A program made the translations under genes and the position numbers. From NCBI GenBank assembly GCA_963575745.1, contig CAUYUJ010011447.1, positions 647,501-711,500 of the forward strand: DNA of 64,000 nucleotides, in the 5' to 3' direction. Numbering within the stretch: the stretch's first letter is position 1; every line of letters begins with the position of its first letter. Positions 22,755-36,639 of this stretch are shown here, one piece after another. This DNA is from Prorocentrum cordatum (lineage: Eukaryota; Sar; Dinophyceae; Prorocentrales; Prorocentraceae). The notes under the pieces are model-generated. The model saw nothing but the letters and a program-made list of their open reading frames with translations. It searched no databases and was not told where the DNA came from.

Positions 22755-22845
22755 TTGCTTCCTGGGGCCGCCTGGGGCCTCCCCTCTTGGGGCCGTCTTG
22801 GGCCCTTCTTGGGGCCGCCTTGAGACCCGCTCGGGGCCTTTTGGG
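22755..22845. repeat. CTTGGGGCC-type repeat, short block
   Basis: Phrases such as GGGGCCGTCTTGGGCCC, related to the blocks at 2.3, 11.2 and 13.3 kb. Confidence 0.65.
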
Positions 22846-22984
22846 ACCCTATGTCTTTCCCAGTCGCGGTCCTCCTACTCCAACTGGATCCTGGATGGCC
22901 CACGCAGGCAAGCAAGCGCCCCGCTACTGATCCTCCTACTCCTCATCCCCCTCCCCCTCCATCGGCTCGCAGGGGGCTGTCCTC

Positions 22985-24877
<1,893 letters not shown>

Positions 24878-25070
24878 GGGCGATACAACAGCTGTCGCGT
24901 GGTCCAAAATGGGTCGCGCCAACTTTGTTCCAGATCAGGGTGTCTCGAGACTCAAAGCGCTGCAAATGTGGTGCGACAACCGAGCCAACGCCTGGGCGCA
25001 GCGCCTGAACAGCCAAGACGACGCTGTGAGCACGACCGGCCACCGGCCACCGGCCTGAGGGCTGAACGGA

Positions 25071-25210
25071 GCTGGACGGGAGCTGGACGGAGTTGGACGG
25101 GAGTTGGACGGGAGTTGGACGGAGTTGGACGGAATTGGACGGGAAATGGACGGAGTTGGACGGAGTCCAACTCCGTCCAACTCCGTCCAACTCCCGTCCA
25201 ACTCCGCCCA
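25071..25210. repeat. Inverted repeat of GGAGTTGGACGG units
   Basis: The left arm (to about 25161) is repeated GGAGTTGGACGG and the right arm (25165-25205) repeats the complement TCCAACTCCGTCC. The centre is a perfect 14-bp stem (25148-25161 with 25165-25178) with a 3-base loop, and the outer arms extend the pairing imperfectly to about 40 bp. It lies between the methyltransferase start and the 3' end of the 1449-residue gene. Confidence 0.85.
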
Positions 25211-25394
25211 GCCCCCGCCCAGCGCTCGCCCGACGCTGGCGGAGCCTGAAGGTATGGAAGACGACACCGATCAGAATGAGAGCGAAGTTGATGGCCGTAA
25301 GCACAGCGAGGAAAGCGAGAACGCTGAAAAGAAGGGCGATGGAAGCAAGGACGAGACTCACGAGGGCCAGCGCTGAATATTCGGGGCTGTGATG

Positions 25395-25520
25395 TTGATG
25401 GCGTTTTTTTTTTGTTTTTACGGCTGAGTTTGGTGATTCTGGGGAGCCCAGCTCCGCTGCGTTGTCGTTTTTTTTTGTTTTGTTTTTTGTTGTGTGTTTT
25501 GGTTTTTGCTGCGTTGCACT
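25395..25520. other. T-rich tract
   Basis: Runs of T8-T10 with G (TTTTTTTTTGTTTTTACGG and similar) in GC-rich DNA. It follows a short charged plus-strand frame ending at 25376 and might be an untranslated or intergenic element; no gene is assigned. Confidence 0.5.
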
Positions 25521-25846
25521 GTTCGTTATGATCTCGCCATCTGTTTTGCTGAGCAGCATTTGCCGCGTGACCGCGTGCGCTATCCTGTGTGACGTTCCTC
25601 TGGTGGTAGCAGTCATCCTGCTGTTGACCTCCCCCTACCCTCCCCCGTTCTCCTCCTCATTGTATGCCTCCGCCTTCCCTCCTCCTGCCCAGAATGGGTC
25701 ATCGTGGCACTGGAATGGCCCAGGTGCGCCAGGGCCAGGGGCCGTGACCACTGGGGGGGGGGGCGAGGAGAATGACGTTGCCTGCAGTGCCCGAACGCAC
25801 CGTTGACTCCCCGCGGCGGCCGCGGCCGCCGACCCCTTAGCTCAGC

Positions 25847-28800
25847 CTAGACCAGCCCGAGCTCCGCCTTGATCTCCTGAGCCCGCTCCTGGGACGGGCG
25901 GTCAGCCAAGTGCTTGGCCTTGTCCTCGCTCAGCGGCGCCCTCTCGTCCCAGGCGAACAACCACTAGCAGAGGGCGCGGGGGGAACCCCTTCCTCCTCCT
26001 CCTCCTCCCCCTCCCCCTCCTCCTCCTCCTCCGCCTCCTCCTCCTCCTGCCGACGCCACCTGCTTCATCCTCCAGCCACCCCCCAGCCACCCCCAGCCAC
26101 CCCACAGCCACCCCCCAGCCACCCCCCAGCCACTCCCCAGCCACCCCCCCAGCCACCCCCAGCCACCCCCCAGCCATCCCCCAGCCACCCCCCGCCAGCC
26201 GCCTTCCTCCTCCTCCACTTCCCCCCTCCTCTCCCCCTTAACCCCATCCCACCGCTGCGCACAGCTGATAGTCGTAGCCAAAGTTGGTCAGGTGGGTGTA
26301 CTTGCAGCACCCATGGTGCTTGCCCATACAACGACACGATATGCACCCGCGCCTGATGCCACTGGAATGCACCCACTTGTCGAAGTTAACCCTGCGATTG
26401 TTCCAGCGAGCCCCTTTGGGATGATGAGCTGCACTGGCAAGCTCGCCGAGGTTGAGCTCAGTCGGCAATGGTACTGGAGGTACTGGTACTGCAGGCGCCG
26501 CAGGCAGATCACCAATCGGCAAAGGCGCACCTACTATGGGCAACGGTGCATCCCCTGCAGGCAAAGGTAAAGGCGCCTCGTCAACATGGCGAATATCCGC
26601 CAGCATGAGCTCTTCGGCTGCCTCGAGACCAGGCGCTGCCGCATCTCCAAGAGCAGGTAATAATGCAGGCAAGCCCCTACCATGAGCGATGGCCTCGAAA
26701 TGAATGTTTTTGAGGACGGGGAAGTCCTCGCGGCTATGAAACTCGTTCAGCTGGTCTAACGTCTGGAGGCACTTGTAGTAAGAGTCGCACATTCCATGCC
26801 TGATCTCAGTACTGCCCCGCCCGAATATGGCGCCCTTATCCAGGAGGCATTGGAAGTGCCGAATTGATCGAAACAGCATAGACGACGCTACTCTGAGCTC
26901 TCCCCCAGGAACGAAAGGCACCATATCGCCGTCGTTAAATGCCCACCCCCCCGCTGCCAGCGCGAGGATGCACCCGGGCCGAGACTTCGGCATGGGACGG
27001 CTGCAATCATAGGGCACCCGCAGCATGACCACGCTGTCCTCCATCGTAGGCGACACCTGGACTGCGCACTTGGCCGCGTCGACCAGCACAATTGCGTCGC
27101 CGAAGCTGTCGCCCGCGAGCCCTTCCCAGGCCAGGCACTGGCGAGTAACCCTGGGCGCATAGCTGCGCTGGGGAGAGGGATGGGGGAGGAGGAGGAGGAG
27201 GAGGAGGAAGGAGGGTGGGGCGAGGGTGGGGGGGGCCCGCGTCGCCGCCCGCTCGGCGCGCGGGTCGCCCTCGCCCGCGCGCGGCGGCCGCCTCGGAGGA
27301 GCCGCCGCTTGCGCGCGCGCGCTTCTCTCCCCCCTGGCCGACCGCGCGGCGCGCCCGGCCCAGACAGGGGGGGGGGAGGAGAGGAGATATGCTGTCCTCC
27401 TCCTCCTCCTCCTCCCTGCCCCCCTCCCCCCTTGAGGTCTCGGGGTCCCAGGGGGCCCCAGGAGGTCCCAGGAGGCCCCAAGAGGTCCCAGGGGCCCCCG
27501 CGAGGTCCTGGGAGGCCCCTAAGAGGAGGTCCCAGGAGGGCCGCAAGAGGCTTCCAAGAGGGCCCCAAGAGGATGGGAGAGGAGGAGGAGGTCCAGGAGG
27601 AGGACGTGGAAGGAGGACAAGGAGAAGGAGGACGAGTGGGAGGAGGGTCAATTGGGGGAATGGCACTCGGATGCGCATCGGACGACGGGCGCAGGCGAAA
27701 GCCGCAGTATCCACGTGGACATGCAAGACGCCCACATCCTCCAAGCACGCTACAAACCGCCTCGGCACGTCGAACCGCTCCATGAGCTGGACCAGAGGAA
27801 CTCCTGGGCGGATGCTCGGGCCCAACGCCTCTCCCTCTCCCCCCAGTCTCCCCCCTCTCACTCTCGGGGCCCTCTTGGGGCCATCTTCGAGGCCCTCTTG
27901 GGGTGCCTTTCGGGGCCTCCTGAAAGCCCAGGGAAGTAAAAGGGGGCCGCAAGTCCCCGATAGCTCAGCGAGGATATCCCTGAGACGGCCCCAAGAGAGG
28001 CCCAGTAGTGGCATGCTCCGCTGTGAGCTCTTATGGGGGCCGTCGTGGGAGGAGGAGAGGGGGCACTACGCGCCGCCTTGAGACTTCGAATGCCCCAAAC
28101 TGTGTCCTGGGCCCTCAGGCATCGTCGCTCCAAGCTCAATGAGGAAAGACACAATCTTCGTAGCCATGGCACTGGTGGACTCGCGCATGTCCAACGTGTC
28201 CTGGGTGTCCACGACGAGGGGGTCCAAAGAGGATACGGTATGTTCCACGTTGGGAAGCATTCGTACACTGGGTGCCCATTTAGAATTCATCCAGAGCTTC
28301 AGCTGGGCAACCTCACCCATCCCCCAGAATGCAAGATCGAGAACATGTTGCTCGCAGCCTAGGCCAGATACCTGTCCACCGCTCGATGACAGCAGTACTA
28401 TGGAGATGCGAGTGGTGCTTTTGGGTTTGTGGGGGACCCTCACGAGAACCTTGTCCTCGGGATGTGTGCGCAACACAAAGAAGAACCTTTCTGCGTGATG
28501 CTCGGGTGGGGGCGGGGCCTCCACGACCGCAAGCTCAAGGGGCCTGTTGATGATGTTCAGGGGTGTCTCGCCGTGCTCGAGGACTCGCCCTTCATAATCA
28601 CCAGTCACGACGCGACGCATGATATCAGCTGGCGAAGACCAGATAACGCCAGGGATCGCAAATCGACCCTTCAGGAAACTGACGATGAGCTTCTGACCAC
28701 TGTTGACCTCGAGAGGTGGCGCAACCAAACCGCTGGTGACCTGCCTGAACTTCTTCTCGACTGCACTCTGACTTGCGATGTCCCTGCACTGCGCCTCTGG

Positions 28801-28863
28801 GCTGAACAAGTAGATCCACTGCGCCCTGTCCTCGAGCGGAACGGAACTGAAAGCTGGGAATGG

Positions 28864-28931
<68 letters not shown>

Positions 28932-31900
28932 ACACGGGGGGGCGGAGTTCATCGGCCCCGACGCAGAGGACGGGAGTTCTGGACAACACACGCCCCTGGG
29001 TATTGCCCAATGCCAACGCTTCGGTTCACCAAGAGTCCGATCCTGCTCGGCCATGATGGAAGCCTTCCACCGCTCATGAGGGGGAAACATAAACGCCAAC
29101 ACTTGATGCTGCAGCTTTCGCTGTCTCAGCTTGTCTGCAGCGAAGAGGAAAAAATCAGGGTTGTTGGCTAGCCTCTCGGCGATCTCGGGTTGTTTCACGC
29201 TCGTGTTGATGGTGCGCGGCATCATCCACGGCTTGTTGTTCTGCCACCGCCTCACGAGCGAGTGGACGGCTTCCACTTTCCTGCTGACGAGGCTGACCCT
29301 GCAATACTTCTCTAGCACACCTGTGGCAACGGGCCCGAGCTCCGAATCTCGATCTGCGGCGAAAGCAATCAGCTCCGCCCTGATGGGGTTGTCACGCCCT
29401 ACCGCGAGGAAGACGGCCACGCGATGCAGCGTATGCTGTATGCCTCCAAGGAGGCAGGAACGAAGTACGACAGATGGTGAGAAGGCGCAATCTATGCACA
29501 CGCACGCACACACGCTAGCTGCTCGCGCGCCCCCAGGGACCGAACAACTCACCCGAGGACTAGGCAGAAGGGGGAGAGGGGACCGAACGACCCACCCTCG
29601 AGTGAGACGTTCGGGCCCCCTCCCTTTCGCACTCCCTCGGGTGAGTCGAGGCAGGAGGGGCTCCCTTACTCCCTCCCGTCTTCCCTCCCTCCCATCCTCC
29701 CTCCCCCCCTCCCCCGCCCCGCCCTCCTCCTCCTCCATCCATCCCCTTCCTCCCCTATCCCTCGATGTATCGCCCAACTCTGCCTGCGTTGACAGCCTCG
29801 TCAACTTCGCGGAGGCCCTGCGCTACCTGCGCCTTGCGCACGCTCTTCGGGATTGCCTCGTGCTTGTACGCCAGCGCAGCGCAGAACACATGCGGAGGGC
29901 GCTGCCAGAAGTCTAATTTCATGTTGATGACCTCTGCTAGCTTCGACTTGAGCTGAAGTTCGGCATGGCCGAGGGTGCCCTTCAAGGCTGGGGTTGCGCC
30001 AATCATCGAGCGACGATACTCAACGGTGCTGCGCGACATCACCCGCTGGACTATGCTGTCTGCCCTGCCAGCCGCCATCGCCGAGGCCCTCCGCCCTTTC
30101 CGTTGACATTGCTTGGGCAGCCGATTAAAGAGGACGCGCCCTCTCGTGCGATCCCGAAGCAGGACCTCATGGCATGGGCACCCCTCCAGAAACCCCACCT
30201 CGTTCCTGAGCTGGGCGGCGACCATCTGCAACAACCTCGTGTAGCCGTCAATGTGCGGACACCTCAGCGCGTCCTGGGGGCGCGGGGGCACGCGGGCAAT
30301 GCAATCATGATGTGTGGGCAGGCACGTGAGGAGGAGGAGGGGGAGGTGAGAGGAGGAGGGAGGAGGAGGAGGAGGAGGAGGAGGAGGGGGAACAGAAGGA
30401 GGAGGAAGAAGAGGAAGGAGGAGGAGGGAGGGGAAGCCAACGAGGCAAAGGCGCACTCGACAGCCCACCCTTCATTTAGGCATCCCTATTCCTCAACCTC
30501 AGAGAGGATGGCGGCATCAATTTTGCCCATGTCTGGCCCAGTCGACACGGTCTGGCGATTGAAATACTTAATGAGGAATGGCAGCAACTGCGAGACGTTC
30601 TGAGTGAACTGCTCAAGATACTCCCAGCGCCAGCTGAAAGTCCCCCCCACCGACTTGGCCCTAAACAGCGAATGGCCATCCCGCTTGCCAACGCACAAGG
30701 CCGCGAATCTGTTCCTCAACGCAGTGCTGTTCAAGAATGTGGCTATCGCCTTGAAGTGTTTCTCAAGGGCCTTCCAGTCTGCTAGCCCCCTGCACGCTCT
30801 CCTCCAATCCATTAAACAATATGTGAAGATGATCTGGGATGTAGATGGCGCGGGGGAAACAGTACGCCTCCAGGGCAGCAGGTGAATTCAAGTCGCAGGC
30901 GCCCAGCCGAACGCGGCGGAACACCTCGCCCAGGTCGGAGAAACCCTCCCCGAGCAAGCAGGGCGCGTCCACGACGGCCTTCTCGTCCCCTAGGGCGGGC
31001 GCGCAGGGCGGGGAGCTCAAGCGGGAGGCCCCCAGGGGGCGACCATCGGGCCGAAAGGTTTGCAAAGTTGCTTGCAACGGACAAACCTGCCACCATGAAT
31101 TGCGGGGGGGGGGGGCTTTCGCTCGACCCTGAGCCCTGGTCAGATGTCCAGGTGAACACCTCCCAACGCATCTTGGTGAAACGTGGCCAGGAGCCGCATT
31201 CCAAGGCCATCGAATGTTGCGTGTTTAAGGCTTTCATGACCTCCGAACCCTTCCCGTACCCTAACGTGGTAATTGCGAGGTGACGGTGTTCGAGCAAGTC
31301 CGCAGAGGACGGGCCTGACCTAGATCCTTTCTGCCATGACATGCGGGCTTCGATCACGCAATAAAAGTTGTAGCCCTTGAGTGGCGACGCATCTGCGCAT
31401 GGGTGTCTCTCGAACTCGTACCCTGAATGCAACTGTCGTTGCCACAGCAAGTCTATTAGGTTGAGTCTGTTATCAACTGTGTAGAGCAGAGAGGGGCGAG
31501 GCAGGATAAGCTCGCCACTCGCAATCTTCGTTTCCATATCTGCTTTCTGTTGAGGGGATACCACTAACTCCAGGACGCGCCGAACGATTGCCTCAACCCC
31601 GATCTTGCCATTGCGGAGGTCTGCGTGTATGAGCCAGGAGTGCAACAGAATTTCCCCTCGAAACCGATAGCCAACAGCTCCGCGCTGGATGACTTCGACT
31701 CTTTCGCAGGGTGCATCCTGCAGAACCGCGACCCCGTCAAGACACCCTGGCAAGTCAGCAAAACCCCATCGAGGCACTGGTACAATCAAAGACGCGCTAG
31801 GCTTCTGAACCCCTGCTTGTTGAAGATCCGCAGCCCCCTGGTACAGGGGGCGCCGGGCGTCCAGCCTGGTAACTTCACCTGCCCAGTCCCCCGCCCCGAT

Positions 31901-32763
31901 GGGATGACATTACCATGCGCGTGTGAACGCGCATCTGGCTGAGAGCACGCACGCTGGCTCACATGCAAGTGGGACGTCGGCAGACGACTGAATACTGACC
32001 GCACGTGACAACATGCTTCCACCCAGACGTCAGAAGTGGTCGAACCAATTCTACGTGCACGCGCCACGCACGAACCTTATGCGATGTGATGCCACACTCT
32101 GCCAAGAACGGAACGAGCGGGGCGCATACGTCAATGTGGGCAATTTGCTTCCATGATTTACTCATCTCACAATTGACGATTATCGGGCGACTCAAGGCTT
32201 TCGATTTCGATATTGTCCAAACATACACATCAGTCGAATCAGCAAGAGCCTGGGCCTCGCGCTGGGCCTCTGCGTAATAGGCGTGCTTGCCCTTGCCCCA
32301 CGACCACACCTGGGAACGGCGGGACCCAGCAGGCACGGCACGAGTATAGCATCATAGCATCGTGCCTCGACGCGACCTCGCTAACCGCATGATCCCGAAT
32401 ATGTCGCCACAGGATATGCACGCTTAAATCGAATGACCCATCAATCCTCTTACCGCATGGCCCCATCTCACGCTCAGTGTAAGACTGCAGCTCTCACATT
32501 TACGAAGTGCCCCCAATGACTTATCCTCCTGACTCCTGGCCCCCTGATGTCGTATCCCCTCTGACCCCATGATGTCATTAAAAGACACGAGCCTCTGACA
32601 GCTCTACGAAGCCGTGCACGATCGGCTGATGGTTGGCAAACGTGTACACGAGGAACTTCTGGGGCAGCTGGTTCTGCAGCTTCAAGCGTTCCCCGCCCGA
32701 CATCTTGGGACGCGTTCGGGCCCCATGGGTGGGGCCGCCCAGAAGAGCCTCGGCGCTGCTCAT
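25847..32763 (-). CDS. Unknown 1449-aa protein, ten exons, uninterrupted after splicing
   Basis: Inferred exons: 32763-32593, 32309-32000, 31878-31160, 30833-30498, 30273-29784, 29443-29043, 28830-28077, 27803-27667, 27167-26253, 25963-25847. They total 4350 bases, and every junction keeps phase, giving one frame to the stop at 25847. Donors in order are GC, GT, GT, GT, GC, GA, GC, GT, GT; most junctions read AG|G. The ATG at 32763 follows TTCAG, a possible trans-splice acceptor. I recognise no catalytic family. Visible features are a basic segment (KQCQRKGRRASAMAAGRAD), a Pro-rich linker (APLPLPAGDAPLPIVGAPLP) and a C-terminal Cys/His cluster (RRGCISCRCMGKHHGCCKY) before a charged tail (LSEDKAKHLADRPSQERA). 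The Cys/His cluster may bind zinc, which is inference. Introns carry GA, GGA, CAGCCACCCCC and CCAAGAGG repeats. Least certain are the intron ends at 27168-27666, 28831-29042 and 30834-31159. Confidence 0.75.
26070..26197. repeat. 11-bp CAGCCACCCCC repeat in the last intron of the 1449-aa gene
   Basis: About a dozen units of CAGCCACCCCC (10-12 bp) within intron 25964-26252, flanked by CTCCTC runs. Confidence 0.9.
27180..27640. repeat. Intronic GGA tract and CCAAGAGG-type repeat
   Basis: The intron between exons at 27803-27667 and 27167-26253 contains GGA runs (27183-27215), very GC-rich GCGCGC DNA (27236-27360) and a GGTCCCAGGAGGCCCC-type repeat (27420-27570). Confidence 0.8.
27850..27990. 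repeat. CTTGGGGCC-type repeat, intronic
   Basis: Phrases such as GGGGCCCTCTTGGGGCC within intron 27804-28076 of the 1449-aa gene. Confidence 0.7.
28866..28931. repeat. GA microsatellite, intronic
   Basis: About 64 bp of (GA)n within the short intron 28831-29042. Open frames reading through it on both strands are artefacts. Confidence 0.97.
30325..30435. repeat. GGA microsatellite, intronic
   Basis: (GGA)n-rich run within intron 30274-30497 of the 1449-aa gene. Confidence 0.95.
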
Positions 32764-34840
32764 CTGAATTCCGTGGCTACCACAACGCTGTGCAAACCAA
32801 AACGGCTGGCGTCCGCGCGCAGCGACTCAACGCATGGTTCCGAAATGTCATCCTACGCCCAGCCCCAGTCGACTCGAATCGGCCCGCATGCATTTACATA
32901 TCTAGTCAACTGTTATTTGGAGGACCCCGCGGCTGGGAATACCTAGCAGGAATACTTCCTTACGGAGACTCCCGAAGACCCCGAAACCACACCGCCGTGG
33001 GTTGGGGCAGCCCCCAAACAGAGCCACGGAGCAAATGGCGGGGCTTGTGCTGTGGCCCCGAACGAACCGAGCCGAATCCAGCAATAGGGGCGGGTAGCGG
33101 GTAACGCAGTGGAGTAGAGTAGACTACAGACTAGAGTGGAGTAGACTGGGTGGCCGTCAAGGGTGGAGAACGATACGAGTAGCTAGAGACAACGAGGACA
33201 GAGGTTTGGAGGGAGAAGGAGGCAACAGAGAAAGAGGTTACAACGAGAAAGGTAACGAGCATGAGGCAACGGATGAGAGAATCGGGAGGATGGGGAGGAG
33301 AAAAACGCGGAGGGCAAATAGAGGGGGGAACCCATGGATGAACTCACAACCTATTTCCCTAGTCCTCCTCCTCCTCGTTCCTCCCTCCTCTCCTCCCTCC
33401 TCCCTCTTCCTGGTCCTCCTCTCCCGCCCCCTTCCTTTTTTTTTTGTTTTTGTTGCATTCGTAGCCGCCCCCATCCGCTGCCCTAACGTATGCTCGCAAA
33501 GCGGCGTTCGAGGCGGGGAGGGGTTCGACATGGAAGCCACCCGTCGGGACAGCCATACGTGGCCTCCAAGTTCTCGCCAGGGCCTCAGGGGGCGCCTGCC
33601 ACCCCTGACAACCGCGGGCTTAGTACCTCATGGTGCGCCTCGTCACCCTCGTCCCCGCCCTGCCCCCCCGTCTCCTCGCTCTATCGCCAGGGCACCTCGG
33701 GCCATGCCGTCGCCAAGAAGGCATCACCTGTCCTTCCCAAGAAAATCCAAGAATGTCCCAGAAAGAACCCCTGGAGGTTCCCAGCGGAAAACAACAAAAA
33801 GAGGGGAGGAGGGTGAACGAGGAAGCGGAAGAACAACGCAATGAACAAGCGCGGCGGAACAGGAGGCCCAAAATGCCGACCGTGGAAAGAGGAAAGAACA
33901 GGCAAAAGAAAACAAGACGGCAAATGATAATAATATAAAAAAAGGTGCGCGGGGAAGGCGGAGGAGTGGGGGAGGGCGCGAGAAGACGGCGCAAATAAGA
34001 GGGAACGCAGGAGGACAACGAAAACGATGATTCTTGTTTGGGAGGGCGCCGCTGTCGCCGCAGCTGCGGGCACACCTCCTTTTCACTCCCTCGACCGCCC
34101 TCCTCTTCCTCCCCCTCCCTCCGGCCGCCATGGCGCCGCCGCCTCGCGGCTCTCGCTCGCTGCCACCGCGCCCCTGCCGCCCCACTGGACGCACGGACGC
34201 GTCGCCCACTGGCCCCACGCCAGTGCGTATGGCATCGCACGTCCAACTGAAGAACACACACGAAGCAATTTGCTCGAGGCAGCCCACGGTCGCTTGCACT
34301 GTTTCCCCTTGCCCGGTGCATCGCGCCTGCTGACGCGGTCTGCCTGGCTGGCGCTCCAGCCCACTGGACGCCGTCCCCGCCGCCCGCGGGCCGCTTCGGC
34401 TGCTCATGGCGGAAGTATTCCGCCTCTGGGTGCTCGCCCTCCCCCCCTCCGCGGCCGCCCCGTCCTTCCTCCTTCCCCATCCTACATGCCGCCCAATTCG
34501 CTTTGTAGTGTCCCTGCGTCGCTGCCACGCTGGAGCGGATTGCCCCGCCTGGCCGCCGACGTAAAAAAGTTTGGGAGGGCGTGAAGAAGGAAGGGGACGA
34601 GGACAAAGTTGCGGAGTGCGACGAGGAGTAGGTGCAGACGCGGGCAGAGGAGGAGATGGAAGGGCATAGGAAATGAAATATTATGGTAAGGAATATGAGA
34701 CCGCCGGGACATGACAACAGACATCGGGGGGGATGGAGAGGGTAGAGGAAAGGGGGGTGCGGAAACGAGCGTGTTCTTGGCAAGTGGCACGCGGCGCAAT
34801 CGAACCCAGTCGGACCAACTCAGCGGGTCGCGCATAGACG
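32764..34840. other. No gene recognised
   Basis: Upstream flank of the 1449-aa gene. It holds GAGTAGACT-like short repeats (about 33105-33150), purine-rich DNA (33190-33320) and pyrimidine-rich DNA (33360-33450). Minus-strand frames at 33620-34783 are compositionally weak. Confidence 0.5.
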
Positions 34841-34843
34841 ATC

Positions 34844-35092
34844 TTATGATGTCGGATGGTTGGAGCCACGCGGCATCAAAATCTTCTCAACTGCTCGGGG
34901 CGCCCTCCCCCCTGTGGAAGCTCTTATAAAGGTGGGCCTGAGCAGCCCTCCGCTGTAAGCCAAGCCGAATCCTGAGCCAAGGATCGCCCCCAGACCCTCG
35001 CGCTCCGCGCTCTCGCCTCTGGGATCGACACCGCTGTCGAGCATCTCCTCCCGCGCTCGCGCGCATCCAGGATGCAGCCGACGTGCTACCAT
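34844..35092 (-). CDS. Possible small ORF, unknown
   Basis: An ATG-started 82-codon frame of fairly even composition (EEMLDSGVDPRGESAEREGL). No motif, neighbour or splice evidence was found. It may be part of a decayed gene or chance. Confidence 0.2.
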   Translation of the reverse strand: MVARRLHPGCARAREEMLDSGVDPRGESAEREGLGAILGSGFGLAYSGGLLRPTFIRASTGGRAPRAVEKILMPRGSNHPTS

Positions 35093-35234
35093 GAGGGCCG
35101 ACCCCGAAAATCAAAAGACAGCGCGCCGCTTGGGCCCCGCAGCCAGCCCAAACGGCGAGCAGAAATTGGGCGTAGCCCAACACGCAGTCCCAAGTCCAGA
35201 CAGTCAGGGCCACGTCGGCGAGGTCGTGGTCGCC

Positions 35235-35650
35235 TAGGGTGTCGTCGCGGTGGCGGTGCTGGTTAACGTCGTCGTCGCCGCTGTCGCCGTCGCCGTCGCC
35301 GTCGTCGTCGTCTTCGTTGTTCGTCTTCGTCCTCATCCTCCTCCCACCCTTCCCCGTCCTGCTCCCCGTCCTCATCCTGCTCCTTATCCCCCTTGGTATC
35401 CTCGTCCTCCTCCTCCTCCTCTTCGTGGTCCTCGTCCTCGTGGACGTCATCCTCCTCGTGCTCGTCCTTGTCCTCCTCCTCCTCCTCCTCCTCCTCCTCC
35501 TCCTCTCCCTCCTCCTCATCCTCGTCCTTTTCCTCCATGTACTCGTCCTCGTGTCTTCCTCTTCCTTGTCCTCCTCGTCGTCCTGTTCCTGGCCACCCAT
35601 CTTCCCCTTCCCCTCCCCCTCCTACTCCTCCTCTTCCCCGCCCTTCTCGC
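35235..35650. repeat. CTCCTC/GTCGTC-rich pyrimidine tract
   Basis: Plus strand is (TCC)n and (GTC)n with interruptions. Pro/Ser and Glu/Asp frames here are by-products. Confidence 0.9.
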
Positions 35651-35694
35651 ACTGCCCTCCTCCACGCGGTCGACGGCCCGCAGAGATTAACACG

Positions 35695-35940
35695 GGCGCC
35701 GATTGGGTGCGACACTGGTTCCACGCTCAGCCATCGGTTCCGCCCTCGGCCGACAAAATAAAACCGTCTCCTACTGGTTGCGACATAGCTTGCGCCCTCG
35801 GCCGCCGAGAATAAAACCGTCTGCTACTGATTGCGCCATACATTGCGCCCTCGGCCGCCGAGAATAAAATCGTCTCCTACTGTTTGCGCCATACGTTGCG
35901 CCCTCGGCCGCCGAAAACAAAACCGTCGCGTAACGGGTGC
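35695..35940. repeat. 53-bp tandem array, 4-5 units
   Basis: The anchor GCCCTCGGCCGCCGA recurs near 35742, 35794, 35847 and 35900, followed by AATAAAACCGTC. The period is 53, so no frame is kept between units. Confidence 0.9.
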
Positions 35941-36639
35941 GACCAGTCAGTTCAGTCCAGGTCAGCTGGTGGGAGTTTACCTCGCGAGAAACACATTCAC
36001 GAAAGAACGAAGGGGCCTGTTTTGGCCACGGCGAGCCCCGACCACGAAAAGGCTCCACGACCCAAATCTAAGGAGCGCCTGGTAAATCGTGGCCCCTCCT
36101 GAACTCAAAGGGGCCACTCTTTCAACATCTTGGCTGCAGCATGAGTTGGTGCGACGGTGATGGCCGCGAACCTAGGGCTTTATCCCGATACCATCTCTTC
36201 CTCCCGCGTTGTTCCGCGTTGACAGCCGCTGGACCCAGGAAGGGCTCTCCGAAGCCCGAGAACGACGAACAGACTCAGGACCCCCCTCTTCTTCTATGCC
36301 AGGTCACCCATAACGAGACAATCGAATACCGACCGAACCAACGGGCCGCAAGCAGCCCACAAGGGCGCGGCGACAGCCGACCGAACCTAACTGGCCGAGC
36401 GCAACCGACTGTGACGCAGCTGAACTGACCTGACCGCGGACACCTTCGAGGACCCTTCTCTTCACGGTGATGGTGAACGGCACGCTCGCCATGCCCTTTT
36501 TGTTCTCATCCGCAGCCGCGGTTGTCTAGCAGTCTCCCGCGGCGGTGGGCGCGGAGTCGGCGTCGTCGCACTTGTCGGGCGGCGCCTTGGGTGAAACCAG
36601 CGGCTCGGCGAGACCCTGGGCGCGGGAGCCTCCTCGTCC

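Noticed and set aside
25240-25616. Minus-strand frame with a hydrophobic run (LALVSLVLASIALLFSVLAF)
   Set aside because: It is the complement of a charged plus-strand frame ending at 25376. Neither has supporting splice or start context, so I assigned no gene.
30840-31077. Additional exon (GEGFSDLGEVFRRVRLGACD) between two exons of the 1449-aa gene
   Set aside because: Composition is plausible, but its frame does not continue into the next exon. The GT donor at 31159 with the AG acceptor at 30834 keeps phase without it. I kept it as intron, with some doubt.
34770-34850. tRNA-like GGGTTCGATT box B on the minus strand with an A-box-like GCTGAGTTGGT
   Set aside because: The two boxes are only about 9 bases apart and no acceptor or anticodon stem can be drawn.
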